Assembly (NCBI RefSeq): GCF_000210295.1
Contig: NC_026741.1
Coordinates: 1,426,001-1,490,000 of the forward strand
From: Trypanosoma brucei gambiense DAL972
Lineage: Eukaryota; Euglenozoa; Kinetoplastea; Trypanosomatida; Trypanosomatidae
Direction of reading: 5' to 3'
Length of the DNA: 64,000 nucleotides
The notes under the pieces were generated by a model. It saw only the letters and a program-made list of their open reading frames with translations, ran no database searches and was not told where the DNA came from. Positions 31,376-40,719 of this stretch are shown piece by piece (positions within the stretch are counted from its first letter, which is position 1; each line of letters opens with the position of its first letter). The translations under genes and the position numbers were made by a program.

Positions 31376-32901
31376 GAAAGAAGGGCCGATTTGAGTTCCG
31401 AGCTGGAAGCCGCAGCCGGTGTGCCTGCCGGAGGCGAAGTTTGTGTTCAAAATATACGTATATATGTTTGTGAAGCGTGACGTGTGTTAGTGGCTAAGGA
31501 GGGGCCTATATTCGAATGTTGGGTTTTCCCTCTCCCTCCCTCGTGTCCGCGTGTATGCGGAATGACAACTTCATTTTAATGCATGCGCCGTTTTCACTTA
31601 CTTAATTCTGGCGGTGCCACACTCCCCATCGTGCCACCGGTAGCCGGTGGGTTGTCTTCGTTTCGTTGGAAATCCCCTCTCTTCCCCTTTCACCTTTGTT
31701 GTTTTGTTTTTCTGCGCACATACCACTGCATTGCAGGACTCCTGTGTTTTCTCTTTTTCTGTTTTGTGGTTTTCCTACCCATATTAGCAGCTGGGGACGG
31801 TGGTGCTTACCGGGAGCGGTTGTGAGATATGCGAACCCTGTACTTCAAAGCGAGCCGTTGCACCTGTAATACATTTGCTTGGGGGGAGGTGGAGAAATTG
31901 TTTTCAGTTGTATATCATTTGAAGCGATCATAATGCTGTGTAGGGGATTGATGATCGGGATTGGTTAACGATCTGTACGTTTGTTGTACTTACCTTCTCT
32001 GCTTGTTGTGCTCCCTTCGTCAGATTTGTTTTTGCATTCGAATTGCTTTTCTTTTGTATCTTTTCCTTTCAGGGAGGAGGAGAGAACCTCTCTCACTTGG
32101 AGACAAAATACTTTGAATTTTAAAGGTATTGGGAACATAGAGTGGAAGCATGGGAAAATAGAGAGGCAAAGGGAAAAGGTATGGGAGAGTTGTTCGTTGT
32201 GAACGAGGATTTCCTGAAGGTGCGGCCTCTTCCCTTGTTGCTACTCAGTTCTTCACTTTACTTTATCGGCCTCATGCCTCGCTATTTCGGCCCGTGCTTT
32301 ATCTCTTTCCCAATCCATTATTTGTCAAAATATTTCCCATCATTACCCATCGGCAGCCTCACTACACACACACATATTTTTTTTTATAACCTCGTGCAAA
32401 AGGGAAGTGTGGGGCTGCCATGCTACGTGAGAGTTAATGGTGGTGAAAAAGGAAGGTAAGTTAGGCGGCGTGGAGGCGGGCTAATTTTTTTTTTTTAATG
32501 ATTTGAGGGGAGGAGCTCCTATTCCTTTTTGTTTTTTCTGTTATTGCTTCCTCTCCATAGAGAGAAGGGGGGTACATTTGCGTGTTTGTTACAATCGCGG
32601 TGCTTTGGGATGTGCCGCAGGAAGGCCACTGATTTACTGGATGGAAGAAGCGTTGCAGAATGTGATGTTGCTTCCGTTGATTCCTTCATGGTGGCTTACT
32701 TCTTCGCCCCTTCATTCCTTCACAAGTTCTCCATTTATATTAATGAGTTGATGTCTCTGGGCGAGTGCCGTCGGAATGTGCCTGTATTCTTCGTATAAAC
32801 TTTTGTGGATGCAGTCGCATTGCAGAAAAGGGGCGCAAATTAAATCTTTGAGTAAGTAGGGTAAACAGCGAAGGATGAAATAATATGAAAGTTTTGGCTT
32901 A

Positions 32902-33087
32902 ATGTGTTCCGCTGCCTCTTGGTGCGTCTTCGTTCCTCTCTGGAACCCTCACGGGATTGCAAGCCTGTGCTTGGCCTGTGAGCTGCATGAAGCATATCGA
33001 GGGCATTTGCGAAAACGGGAACCATATGAATCAGAAAAGAAATTTACTTCGGACTCTTCGGTCCGCGGCATGCCGCGGATGACCTAA
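32902..33087 (+). pseudogene. Short Cys/His-containing frame, possible UBR-box-like remnant
   Basis: 61 codons from the ATG at 32902. The stretch GIASLCLACELHEAYRGHL followed by EKKFTSDSS recalls the UBR zinc-box pattern (Cys-Leu-x-Cys, then His, then an aromatic residue before Cys-Asp-Cys), but the later cysteines are serines and the peptide ends 19 codons on. It could be a decayed gene piece or chance resemblance. It is G+C-richer than the sequence around it. Very uncertain. Confidence 0.15.
33062..33079. repeat. 18-base perfect palindrome
   Basis: TCCGCGGCATGCCGCGGA reads the same on both strands. It lies about 240 bases before the dihydroorotase ATG, upstream of that gene's pyrimidine tract. 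Confidence 0.95.
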
Positions 33088-33127
33088 CAGTTGACAGTTT
33101 TCATGATGCGGCGCATCCCTGTCTATG

Positions 33128-33168
33128 ATTTTCTCCTCTTCTTATACCTTCTTCTTAGGTGTTTCTAG
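33128..33168 (+). promoter_or_regulatory. Polypyrimidine tract with AGs (trans-splice acceptor)
   Basis: CTCCTCTTCTTATACCTTC-type run followed by AG at 33157-33158 and 33167-33168. It would give the dihydroorotase mRNA a 5' UTR of about 155-165 bases. Confidence 0.55.
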
Positions 33169-33321
33169 TCCAAAAAAGTTCCGGTAGCATCTGACAAGGG
33201 AAGGCGAAGCAGGGGGAAAAAAGAAAAAGAAGCATCATTTATATACATTTTACTGCGTACAGTATCAATATCGGTAATAATAAAAGTAGTCCGTGGGGAA
33301 TCTAAGAGCACATTATACATT

Positions 33322-34494
33322 ATGGCGCGCGTTGAACTGCCCGCGTTGATCGACTGCCATGTGCACTTTCGCGAGCCTGGTCTTGAATACAAGGGCGATA
33401 TGCAGAGCGAAGCCGCTGCCGCATACGCTGGTGGCATTAATGTAGTGTGTGATATGCCCAATACCCAGCCGCCTACGCAGACAATTGAAGCTTTCGCGGA
33501 CAAGGTGCTACGCGCCAGTAGAGTTAAGTCACGATGTGACATGCGGTTCTTCTTTGGTGCTACGGCACACGAACATATAGAGCAACTGGAGTTGATGTGG
33601 ACGCAACCGCAACACGCTGAGTTGCGGAGGCGTTGTGCAGGCCTCAAATTATACTTGGACAATTCCACTGGTAACATGAAGAGCAGTGGAGAGGTCGTTG
33701 AGGCAGCGTTTGCACTGTGCGGAAGACTTGGAATTCCACTTGTAGCGCACTGTGAGCATGCCGAGCACAATGAGGCGGCTTCCGCGGCCCATGCGTACAC
33801 GGGACCGGCTTCCCACTCCAGGCGGCGGCCCGCCGAGTCGGAGGTTGCATCAATATCCCAAGCAATTGAGCTTGCGGGTCGCTATTCCACACAGTTACAT
33901 ATTGCACACTTGTCGACCGCCGGCGGTGTTGAGTGCTTGCGGCGGGCGCGGGCTGCGAGTGCTACCGGCAAAAAAGGTGTTCCGCGTATTACAGCGGAGG
34001 TGACGCCGCACCACTTATTTCTAACGGAGGGTGACTATTGCGGTTGTGGAAGCCGGGTGAAGGTGAATCCGCCTGTGCGGCAGTGGAGCGACGTGGAGCA
34101 GCTGTGGGAGGCGGTGTTAGACGGAACGGTAGATTGTATCGCCACCGATCACGCGCCACACACGCTGCAAGACAAAAGTGATGAGTCGAACCCGCCGAGT
34201 GGAATGCCGTCTATTGAGCTGGTCGTGCCACTCCTGCTGACAGTGTGCGCCGGACGGTGGCCGCACCCAACAACATCCATGCCAAAGGCCTTGCAAGAGC
34301 GTAAGTTGATGGTGGAGGACATTGTGCGGCTCATGCATACAAACCCAAATCGAATATTCGGTTTGGATGTGACGGAAGAGAAGAAGCGGACATTTGACAC
34401 AAGTGTGGAATGGGTTGTAGAGGAATCACAGCTACATTCCAAGTGCAAGTGGTCACCGTATGCAAACTGGAAGCTTGTGGGGAAAGTAATGTAA
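33322..34494 (+). CDS. Dihydroorotase (class I, CAD/bacterial type)
   Basis: 390 residues from the ATG at 33322. It has the amidohydrolase TIM-barrel signatures: metal pair DCHVHFREP (His13, His15), DMPNTQPPT, the expected modified Lys in GLKLYLDNSTG (Lys109), VAHCEH, IAHLSTAGG and CIATDHAPH (Asp276). The C-terminus (PYANWKLVGKV) fits the family's closing segment. It should catalyse reversible cyclisation of N-carbamoyl-aspartate to dihydroorotate, the third step of pyrimidine synthesis. The immediate neighbours are not pyrimidine enzymes, unlike the clustered pyr genes described in trypanosomatids, so this may be a second, separately placed copy or a related amidohydrolase such as a dihydropyrimidinase/allantoinase relative. 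All visible metal ligands are retained. No targeting signal is obvious. Confidence 0.88.
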   Translation: MARVELPALIDCHVHFREPGLEYKGDMQSEAAAAYAGGINVVCDMPNTQPPTQTIEAFADKVLRASRVKSRCDMRFFFGATAHEHIEQLELMWTQPQHAELRRRCAGLKLYLDNSTGNMKSSGEVVEAAFALCGRLGIPLVAHCEHAEHNEAASAAHAYTGPASHSRRRPAESEVASISQAIELAGRYSTQLHIAHLSTAGGVECLRRARAASATGKKGVPRITAEVTPHHLFLTEGDYCGCGSRVKVNPPVRQWSDVEQLWEAVLDGTVDCIATDHAPHTLQDKSDESNPPSGMPSIELVVPLLLTVCAGRWPHPTTSMPKALQERKLMVEDIVRLMHTNPNRIFGLDVTEEKKRTFDTSVEWVVEESQLHSKCKWSPYANWKLVGKVM

Positions 34495-35634
34495 ATGCGC
34501 CTGATCGGTTCAGCAGGAGCGGGGAGGTTGTTGGTGAAGGGAACATATTTGTGTTAGGTGCATTTGTTTTTGAAGGAGAGGGCAAGGGCGATGTTTCATT
34601 TTGTTTTAGCATTTGAATGGAGAAGCTGAGCGTTGTGAAGGATTAACCCTTTTTCAGACAGACGTAAGCGCGCAGGCACGTGCTCACTTCGCGCTGAGAT
34701 CGCTTTTGGTCGGCGAGGGGGACGATCGATTAAGTTTTTTTTTTTTGTCATTTATTTAACTTTCTACCATCATGGGAAGCGCACCGAAAATGGGCGTTTA
34801 AGGAATGGTAAACCAGGAATGACTTAGTGCGAGGTGTGTATGTGGATACAGCCAAGGTCCCACTGAATGTGTTCTTGCCCGGGTTGCAAAATGACCACTT
34901 CCCGGTACCGTAGATGCCAGTGAACATCTTAGTGAACATTATTCCTTGAGTACATTTTGTGCGATAAGGGGCGTGGTGGTAGGCGGATGGCTGTGAGTTT
35001 GCTGTCACTCGTTATGACTGTGTATTGTGTTTTGGTACACAGCCACATTCAACCAGATGGTGAAACATTTAATGAGCGCTTTTCCTGCAGCGCCTGCACG
35101 GATTCGCATGTTAACACGGCGAAATAATGGTGAATGAAACGTTGCACCGGTTGTCAACTAAACAGTGGAGACTCGGAAAGGATAGCTCAAACGGGGGGAG
35201 AAAAAGGTAGACACAGGGAGACGTGTCATTTTATTGTTCAAGTTTGGGAAGCAAACTGAATTACTGCCCATGAAACAACAACTGAAATGTTGGGAATTTT
35301 TCACCACATGCAGGCGTATTAGGCACCCTCTACGCTTTATTTTTCAATTATGTTTAATGTTTTTTTTTTTACAGCTGACATTTTGAATCACATGATGACG
35401 CGCGTACATATGTTTAATATTGGCGAGATGGTTCTGTATGTTGTGGCAATGTGCTGCCGGCGAATAAATTCATAACGTCTAGTTTTTATTTTCTCCCCAT
35501 TCAATATGAACACAACCTTCAGAGAGTGTAGGTGCTGTAGACATTGACTGTACTACCTTACACTGAAGGAAAAAGGATATTCAACATCATCTTAGTTATT
35601 TAACATCAGCCCTCCTTCTTACGTATCATTGCAT
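34495..35634 (+). other. Spacer before the mitochondrial-type gene
   Basis: No supported gene. T-runs at 34735-34746 and a clear acceptor at 35358-35374 (T13 then ACAG). Another pyrimidine cluster lies at 35609-35622 immediately before the ATG at 35635. Confidence 0.6.
35358..35374 (+). promoter_or_regulatory. Poly-T tract and ACAG (trans-splice acceptor)
   Basis: A run of T followed directly by ACAG ending at 35374. It is the best acceptor upstream of the gene at 35635. Confidence 0.5.
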
Positions 35635-36636
35635 ATGCGTCGTTTCCCACCCGCCGTCGGCGTTAGCCTCCGGCAGCTTCGTCTGGTGGCCTCACCAGCT
35701 GTCGTCCGCAATGTTCCCCCTGTGAAGTCTTTTGCACCTTTGGGAGCAGCTGCAACAAACGAGGATGTCGCACGGGCATTCAACGTCCCACCGGCACTAC
35801 TCGAGAACTCATGCAGACCCGCGGAATGCCTCTTCGCAAAGATGGATCTCGCCCGTTCCCGCTTTGCCCCTCTTATCGCTACAATCGGCTCCGAGGATGT
35901 GACAAAGATCGCAGCTGAGGTAAGGGTTGCAAAAATGGGGAAAAGCGTCTCTACATCAGCCGTGGCCCCTCCAAGCCGCACGATACCCCCTGTTGCTGGG
36001 GCAAAGGAGAAGTTTAAGACAAACGTGTGGAAGAGTGTTCGTGAGTTGGTGACGTTCTACGAAGAGGTGATGCTCCCGGTGCGTGTGAAGAACGAGGAGT
36101 TCAAGTTTCACGAGTTAAACAACTTTCATATCAAAGACGACCTTAAACGCGGTCTTTCCGCTTTCAAGCAGGACTATCTGGACAATCAGAAAGTGAAACT
36201 GGTAGAAGTGCAGAAGCAAATGGAGGCGTGCCAGAAGTTCATTAGGGATATCGGTGCCTCATCCTTTGATACGAACATTTTTAACGACATAGCAAACATC
36301 CTGCGCATTTGCGGTGAACGAAACCCCTATGCCCTCCGTCTGTCTCTCCAGGTTCTGGAGGATATGAGCCTTGTGGGTGTGCCCTTTGACGACATCACGA
36401 CCAAAATACTCAACGCTGCTGTATTCAATGATGGACCGCTGGATGATTCAGCTCTTCTCTTTACCTTACTGGAGTATCCTGAACGTGGAGAAGTTAGCGT
36501 TGCGACCAAACCCGTCGAGAAGATTGCGGACGAAACGCTGGAAGTTATCAGTCGGCGTCACCGCACGCCACTGGATAATGGGAAGTTACTGCGGCAGAGT
36601 GACACTCATCCATGCCTCCAACGATCACCTGAATAA
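35635..36636 (+). CDS. Unknown, predicted mitochondrial protein
   Basis: 333 residues from the ATG at 35635 (two codons into the open frame). The start MRRFPPAVGVSLRQLRLVAS is rich in Arg and hydrophobic residues with no acids, a classic mitochondrial presequence. The body is soluble, with probable helices including a charged stretch FKFHELNNFHIKDDLKRGL, a possible coiled segment (VKLVEVQKQMEACQKFIRDI) and a helical tail (NIFNDIANILRICGERNPYA onwards). No enzyme motif or membrane segment is visible and I do not recognise the family. Many kinetoplastid-specific mitochondrial ribosome or RNA-processing proteins look like this, but that is only an analogy. Confidence 0.75.
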   Translation: MRRFPPAVGVSLRQLRLVASPAVVRNVPPVKSFAPLGAAATNEDVARAFNVPPALLENSCRPAECLFAKMDLARSRFAPLIATIGSEDVTKIAAEVRVAKMGKSVSTSAVAPPSRTIPPVAGAKEKFKTNVWKSVRELVTFYEEVMLPVRVKNEEFKFHELNNFHIKDDLKRGLSAFKQDYLDNQKVKLVEVQKQMEACQKFIRDIGASSFDTNIFNDIANILRICGERNPYALRLSLQVLEDMSLVGVPFDDITTKILNAAVFNDGPLDDSALLFTLLEYPERGEVSVATKPVEKIADETLEVISRRHRTPLDNGKLLRQSDTHPCLQRSPE

Positions 36637-36753
36637 GTGAATGTTCCGTTCGCTTCCGCACGTACATGTACCTGTTGAAAAGTGCTCTGACAGTGCGGTG
36701 GTCGATTGTATTTCGCATGACGTTATAATGGGAGAATACGTGGCGAATACATG

Positions 36754-36756
<3 letters not shown>

Positions 36757-36789
<33 letters not shown>
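36757..36789. repeat. (TA)n microsatellite
   Basis: About 33 bases of uninterrupted AT dinucleotide, the longest TA run in the window. Confidence 0.95.
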
Positions 36790-37498
36790 CGGAGGAAGAA
36801 AAAAACGATGAAGAGAAAACGAGCATTTCAATTGAAAGAATGCACGCTGAGTCAGCGGCCTTCGGGAACAGTATGCCCCCCATAGTCCATTGCACCTACT
36901 CAGAAAAAAAAAACGCACAGACACCCAAAAGGGCACAAAAGCATTTTCCTCTACCTGCAGTAGTATTTCCCGAGGGTCGGGAGGAGGGAGCGGTTGGGTA
37001 TGGTAGGAGAGACATTTTGCCGGTTTCCTTTTGTGTTCATTTAACTTTCTTGTCTTGCTTCCCATTAGGCTGGACCCACAATCCTGGTTCGTGTTATTTT
37101 ATCGTACACACAGTAGCGGACTTACGGTGTATGTTGTTGGTGTGACGGAGAATCTGAGGAATCCGGCACGCGAGAAGAGATCAGGCATTTGCACGAATTC
37201 CTGTATTAGTAAAAGGAAAACGAAGGGAAGCGTGCAGCTGACGTGTGTCCTCTCCCCTGAATCGGAATATGCTCATTCCGAAACCTGTGTTATATAAGAA
37301 GTAGAAGGGGTTAACGAGTTATCATCATTCGTTTTGTGACTTTTTTTCATTATTTACACCATTCCGTCTTTAACTCATTTACCGAAGGCGTGGAGGATTT
37401 TTCGAAGGTGATTACTAGCGTTTTACCGCTACTGTTGATTGAGTGCGTTGCTCCCCCCCCCTCATGTTAGCGGAATACTTCACCAACCACACAAATAC

Positions 37499-37543
37499 GC
37501 TTTTCCTCCTTTTCTTCCCCTTTCAACTTTCGCGCATATGTAG
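37499..37543 (+). promoter_or_regulatory. Polypyrimidine tract and TAG (trans-splice acceptor)
   Basis: Nearly pure T/C to about 37529, closed by TAG at 37541-37543, about 97 bases before the helicase-like ATG. It supports the ATG at 37640 as start. Confidence 0.6.
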
Positions 37544-37639
37544 GCTCTCTGCTGCTTTGCGGTTGGAAAATTCTGCTTGTAGTTGTACCGCAGCGCTAGC
37601 GTGTTGTACCGAGCCGTGTCCCTTGCCAGCGCGCGGTAC

Positions 37640-40387
37640 ATGGATTTTGTTTTCCCAGTATTTGTTCCAGCGAGCGACTGTGTGGTGGAAAAGACTGTTA
37701 CGGAGAAAAAGTCACTTTGGGAACTTGTCATTGAGGCTTCATCCAACCGGACGTATTCCCGGACAACTGATGCCGATACCGTGTACTGCGCGCGCCCAGA
37801 TGAAGACGCGAATGCTTACGGTAAGCCCGAGGGCGACGATAGCGATTACGAGAAGGAGGCTTCCGCAGCCATCGCACCCACCTCCAGGAGTTCGTGGATC
37901 CCAACACCGTACATGACGAAAAATCTTCTTTCCTCGGGGTTCGTTTCTCAGTTTTGCACGCTAAATGCTATTGAGTGCTCGGCGAGAGTGCCACCGCCCC
38001 CGTGCCTGCGTTTGGAGGACTTACAACTACCGCCAGTGGCTCTGAAACGTCTGCGCGAGCAGTTGTTGCAGTCATTGCGCAAGAAGTTTCGTACGGGGAG
38101 TGTTGTTAAGTCGTTCCACACATCTCAAAAAACGGACGAACCAGACCTGCGAGAGCTGCGAGAAATCGTGCTTAATGGTGCTACGGGGGAGCAAGAAGGA
38201 AAGCAGTGTAGTGAAGAAGAAAGGGTTGAATGCATGGCTGCAGGCGGCGATGATGGGGAGGGGGAGGATAGGTTGGTCCTGACAGCATTGCAGCAGGTGA
38301 CGTTAACATCGATGCTACTTGGCCACCACACGGTAAGCGTCGCACCACATGGAACGGGGAAGAAAACTGCGGGACTCATAGCGACGGCCGCCCTCACACT
38401 AGCAAGAGAATGTGATACACTGAAGGAATCTTTGAAAAAGGAGGAACAGCAGCAAGAGGTTAAGGAGGAATCAGAAAAGAGTCAAACATTTCCCCCGTTG
38501 GCCCCACGGGCCATAGTACTTCTCAGCAGCTTCCGCGAGCTGCAACGGTGCAACCGATGGCTTCAGTATGTTTTCACTGCTGAGGCATTTGTACCCCTCA
38601 CCTTCCGCCGCGGCACGGCCCAACTGGTGAAACTGCCCGTGCTGTTCGCACATCCGCCCCGCAGGCCCGTTCGTGCCTTACTCGATCATCCCGTGCAGCC
38701 TCCATTGGACTTACTGCCACAACAACAACCCGTACCACAGGAACCAGAGGACCGTCAGGAGCCCCGGGTACTTGAAGAGGAGGCTCGGGAGAGACAGGAG
38801 AGTTTGCGTGAATCTGACCACCGAGGGCACAAGAGACTGCGTGAGCTCTCGGACGATTGTCACCACCGTCGGGGACACCGTTACCGCAGCCGTAGCCGAA
38901 GTCTAAGGCAGCGTCATCGCCACCACCACCACCGTCGGGACCGTCACCGCGGAAGCAGCAGGTCGGTAACGGGACGCGAGGTGGAGGGGCGAAAGCAGAG
39001 ATATCGTGATTGTTCTGAGGACCGGAAGCGGAGGAGACGCAGCCACAGCGGAAGGGGAAGAAGGGAGAGATCTCGCCGCCGCTACCGCAGCAGAAGCCTA
39101 AGGTCAGACAGCCATGAGCGTAACGGAGGTCGTCGTGGCACACATAAGCGGGATCCACCCCGTCCCCACTCGTCTCACTCAAACGTGGCTGAGGGTACCC
39201 GGAAACCAAGTGACCAACAAAAAGGAGATGATGCACCTCACTCGGCAGCACCACCACTACCTTCTTCAACGCCACCAGAGCCGGCACAGCTGCCGGTACG
39301 CCAGTCCGTTCTTGACGACGTGGAGGAAGTCCCGCATTGCTTACAGCAGCACGTGCCTATACTCCTCGCAACGCACCAGTCCTTTGCAGATGCGCTGCAG
39401 GAGGTGCGTGGGCAGGCTGAAATGCTGCCATTCGAGTGTATTCGTGTTGTGTGTATCAGTGATGCAGATCGCGTGGCGCAACCAAACTCCCAGGCTTCCC
39501 TCCTCCCTTCGTGGTGGGTTTCTTTCTCGAACGCCGTTGACGTAGATTGTCAGTTTATTGTTTCGGCTTCTCGCATGCTTGACGAAGTAGACACATGGCT
39601 GCGGGAGACAGTTCTTAATGATACGCCGAATGTGATAAATCGTTACCGCCAGCGGGATGATACCGTGTGGCTCGCCGTTCAACACATAATAGAGGTCGTA
39701 CATGTAGATGAACCCACCGACTACAGGCAATCGAGGCAATCTTATGAGGGTGTGGAAGGGGCCAAACTTGATCGGCTTGCCGACATCGTCACACGCCACT
39801 TTTCGCCGCCTCATGGCACTGGTGCTGCCGATGGTGCAGCAGGCAATGTAGCGGACGCTTCATCTTCACACCACGCATCGTCGATGGTGGGACGCCTAAT
39901 TGTCATGGTCTCTTCGAGGAAGGAACAGGAGGCGGTGTTTTCCCATTTGTTTTCTCTACTTCAATCACAGAGCGACCGGGTTCGGTGTACGTGTCAGTGG
40001 GAGGAATTCCAACAAGGTAATGCTGATTTGCTTGTAGCATACGACTGGATGGTAACCATTGCCCACGACCACAGTGAGGGTGAAAGCAGGAGCCACTGCC
40101 CGATTAGTGTGGTGGTAAACTATAGTTTTCCGCGCATGTTGTTGGCACCTGGGAAGGAAGAGTCTTTGCTGGAATGTCTTGTCATTCGGACGCGTAGCTT
40201 ACTGTGCGGTTACGCGCCTGCTGGTGTTAATGATCACCCGAAAGACCAAAGGAGTGGTGTCTTTGGAAGAGAGGGGAATATCACTAGGATGCCCCTCAGT
40301 GTCTTAACGATTTTAACTGCGAGGCAGGTGCACGGGCGACTTGGCAGATTGCTACAGCAGCGCGCTCAAGCTCTAACGTCGGAGTGA
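37640..40387 (+). CDS. Degenerate DEAD-box RNA helicase-like protein with Arg/Ser-rich insert
   Basis: 915 residues from the first in-frame ATG. Motifs occur in DEAD-box order but most are altered: Q-like region (LTALQQVTLTSMLLGHH), motif I APHGTGKK at 235-242 (canonical AxxGxGKT), motif Ia LLSSFRELQ, motif Ib ILLATHQSF, motif II SDAD at 607-610 (canonical DEAD), motif III SAS at 642-644 (canonical SAT), motif IV-like LIVMVSSRKEQEAVF, motif V-like DLLVAYDWM and motif VI-like VHGRLGRL (canonical HRxGRxGR). Between Ia and Ib lies about 135 residues (382-517) of Arg, Ser, His and acidic residues with RS dipeptides (SRSRSLRQRHRHHHHRRDRH). The Walker Lys241 remains, but loss of the DE pair and the arginine fingers argues against normal ATP-driven unwinding. 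The insert suggests an RNA-bound, nuclear protein. The fold call is good; activity is inferred absent. Confidence 0.75.
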   Translation: MDFVFPVFVPASDCVVEKTVTEKKSLWELVIEASSNRTYSRTTDADTVYCARPDEDANAYGKPEGDDSDYEKEASAAIAPTSRSSWIPTPYMTKNLLSSGFVSQFCTLNAIECSARVPPPPCLRLEDLQLPPVALKRLREQLLQSLRKKFRTGSVVKSFHTSQKTDEPDLRELREIVLNGATGEQEGKQCSEEERVECMAAGGDDGEGEDRLVLTALQQVTLTSMLLGHHTVSVAPHGTGKKTAGLIATAALTLARECDTLKESLKKEEQQQEVKEESEKSQTFPPLAPRAIVLLSSFRELQRCNRWLQYVFTAEAFVPLTFRRGTAQLVKLPVLFAHPPRRPVRALLDHPVQPPLDLLPQQQPVPQEPEDRQEPRVLEEEARERQESLRESDHRGHKRLRELSDDCHHRRGHRYRSRSRSLRQRHRHHHHRRDRHRGSSRSVTGREVEGRKQRYRDCSEDRKRRRRSHSGRGRRERSRRRYRSRSLRSDSHERNGGRRGTHKRDPPRPHSSHSNVAEGTRKPSDQQKGDDAPHSAAPPLPSSTPPEPAQLPVRQSVLDDVEEVPHCLQQHVPILLATHQSFADALQEVRGQAEMLPFECIRVVCISDADRVAQPNSQASLLPSWWVSFSNAVDVDCQFIVSASRMLDEVDTWLRETVLNDTPNVINRYRQRDDTVWLAVQHIIEVVHVDEPTDYRQSRQSYEGVEGAKLDRLADIVTRHFSPPHGTGAADGAAGNVADASSSHHASSMVGRLIVMVSSRKEQEAVFSHLFSLLQSQSDRVRCTCQWEEFQQGNADLLVAYDWMVTIAHDHSEGESRSHCPISVVVNYSFPRMLLAPGKEESLLECLVIRTRSLLCGYAPAGVNDHPKDQRSGVFGREGNITRMPLSVLTILTARQVHGRLGRLLQQRAQALTSE

Positions 40388-40719
40388 TAATGCAGAGTTG
40401 TGTGCTGAGGGGAAGAGAATCGCCGATTTTAGCACAGGGTTGAGCTGCCGGGTGTGGCTTGAGGTTGAGGTTGAGGTTGAGGTTGAGCAAGCAACGGCAC
40501 GTCTCCGCCTGACGGAAGCTGGTTGCGGCGTGCCAAAGTGGGTTCCGTTTGGGGCACATGACGCTGTTAGTGGCGCACAAGCGAAACAATAGGTAGTGAA
40601 GCATTGTACTCATACTCCCAGGAGGTGGCTACCATGGCCGCATTTCTCATTTCATTTCATTTTTTCTCTTGGGTTTCACACATATACTCGCATACACGTA
40701 CCACTGTGAAGAAATAGGC
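40388..40719 (+). other. Short spacer with a hexamer repeat
   Basis: Contains the TTGAGG repeat at 40459-40487 and a T/C-rich stretch at 40644-40674 that likely directs splicing for the next gene. Confidence 0.6.
40459..40487. repeat. TTGAGG tandem hexamer, 4.8 copies
   Basis: Perfect tandem copies of a six-base unit 70 bases after the helicase-like stop codon, inside its probable 3' UTR. Confidence 0.95.

Larger units (their letters stand above)
31376..33321 (+). other. 1.9 kb spacer with possible gene remnants
   Basis: T-rich for most of its length, with pyrimidine tracts at 31675-31790, 31985-32070, 32521-32560 (AG at 32559-32560) and 33128-33168. Short frames follow the third tract (ATG frame within 32529-32798) and at 32902-33087. 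An 18-base perfect palindrome lies at 33062-33079. No full gene is supported. Confidence 0.55.
36637..37639 (+). other. Spacer with TA microsatellite
   Basis: Contains the TA run at 36757-36789 and a strong acceptor at 37499-37543. Frames at 36840-37145 and 37031-37297 lack coding character. Confidence 0.6.

Noticed and set aside
32142..32459. 105-codon frame in the spacer before dihydroorotase
   Set aside because: Its peptide is pyrimidine-tract-derived (Leu/Ser/Phe/Pro-rich) and lacks any motif.
38598..39287. 229-codon - strand frame
   Set aside because: It is the mirror of the Arg/Ser-rich coding insert on the + strand; G+C-rich coding sequence often leaves open antisense frames.
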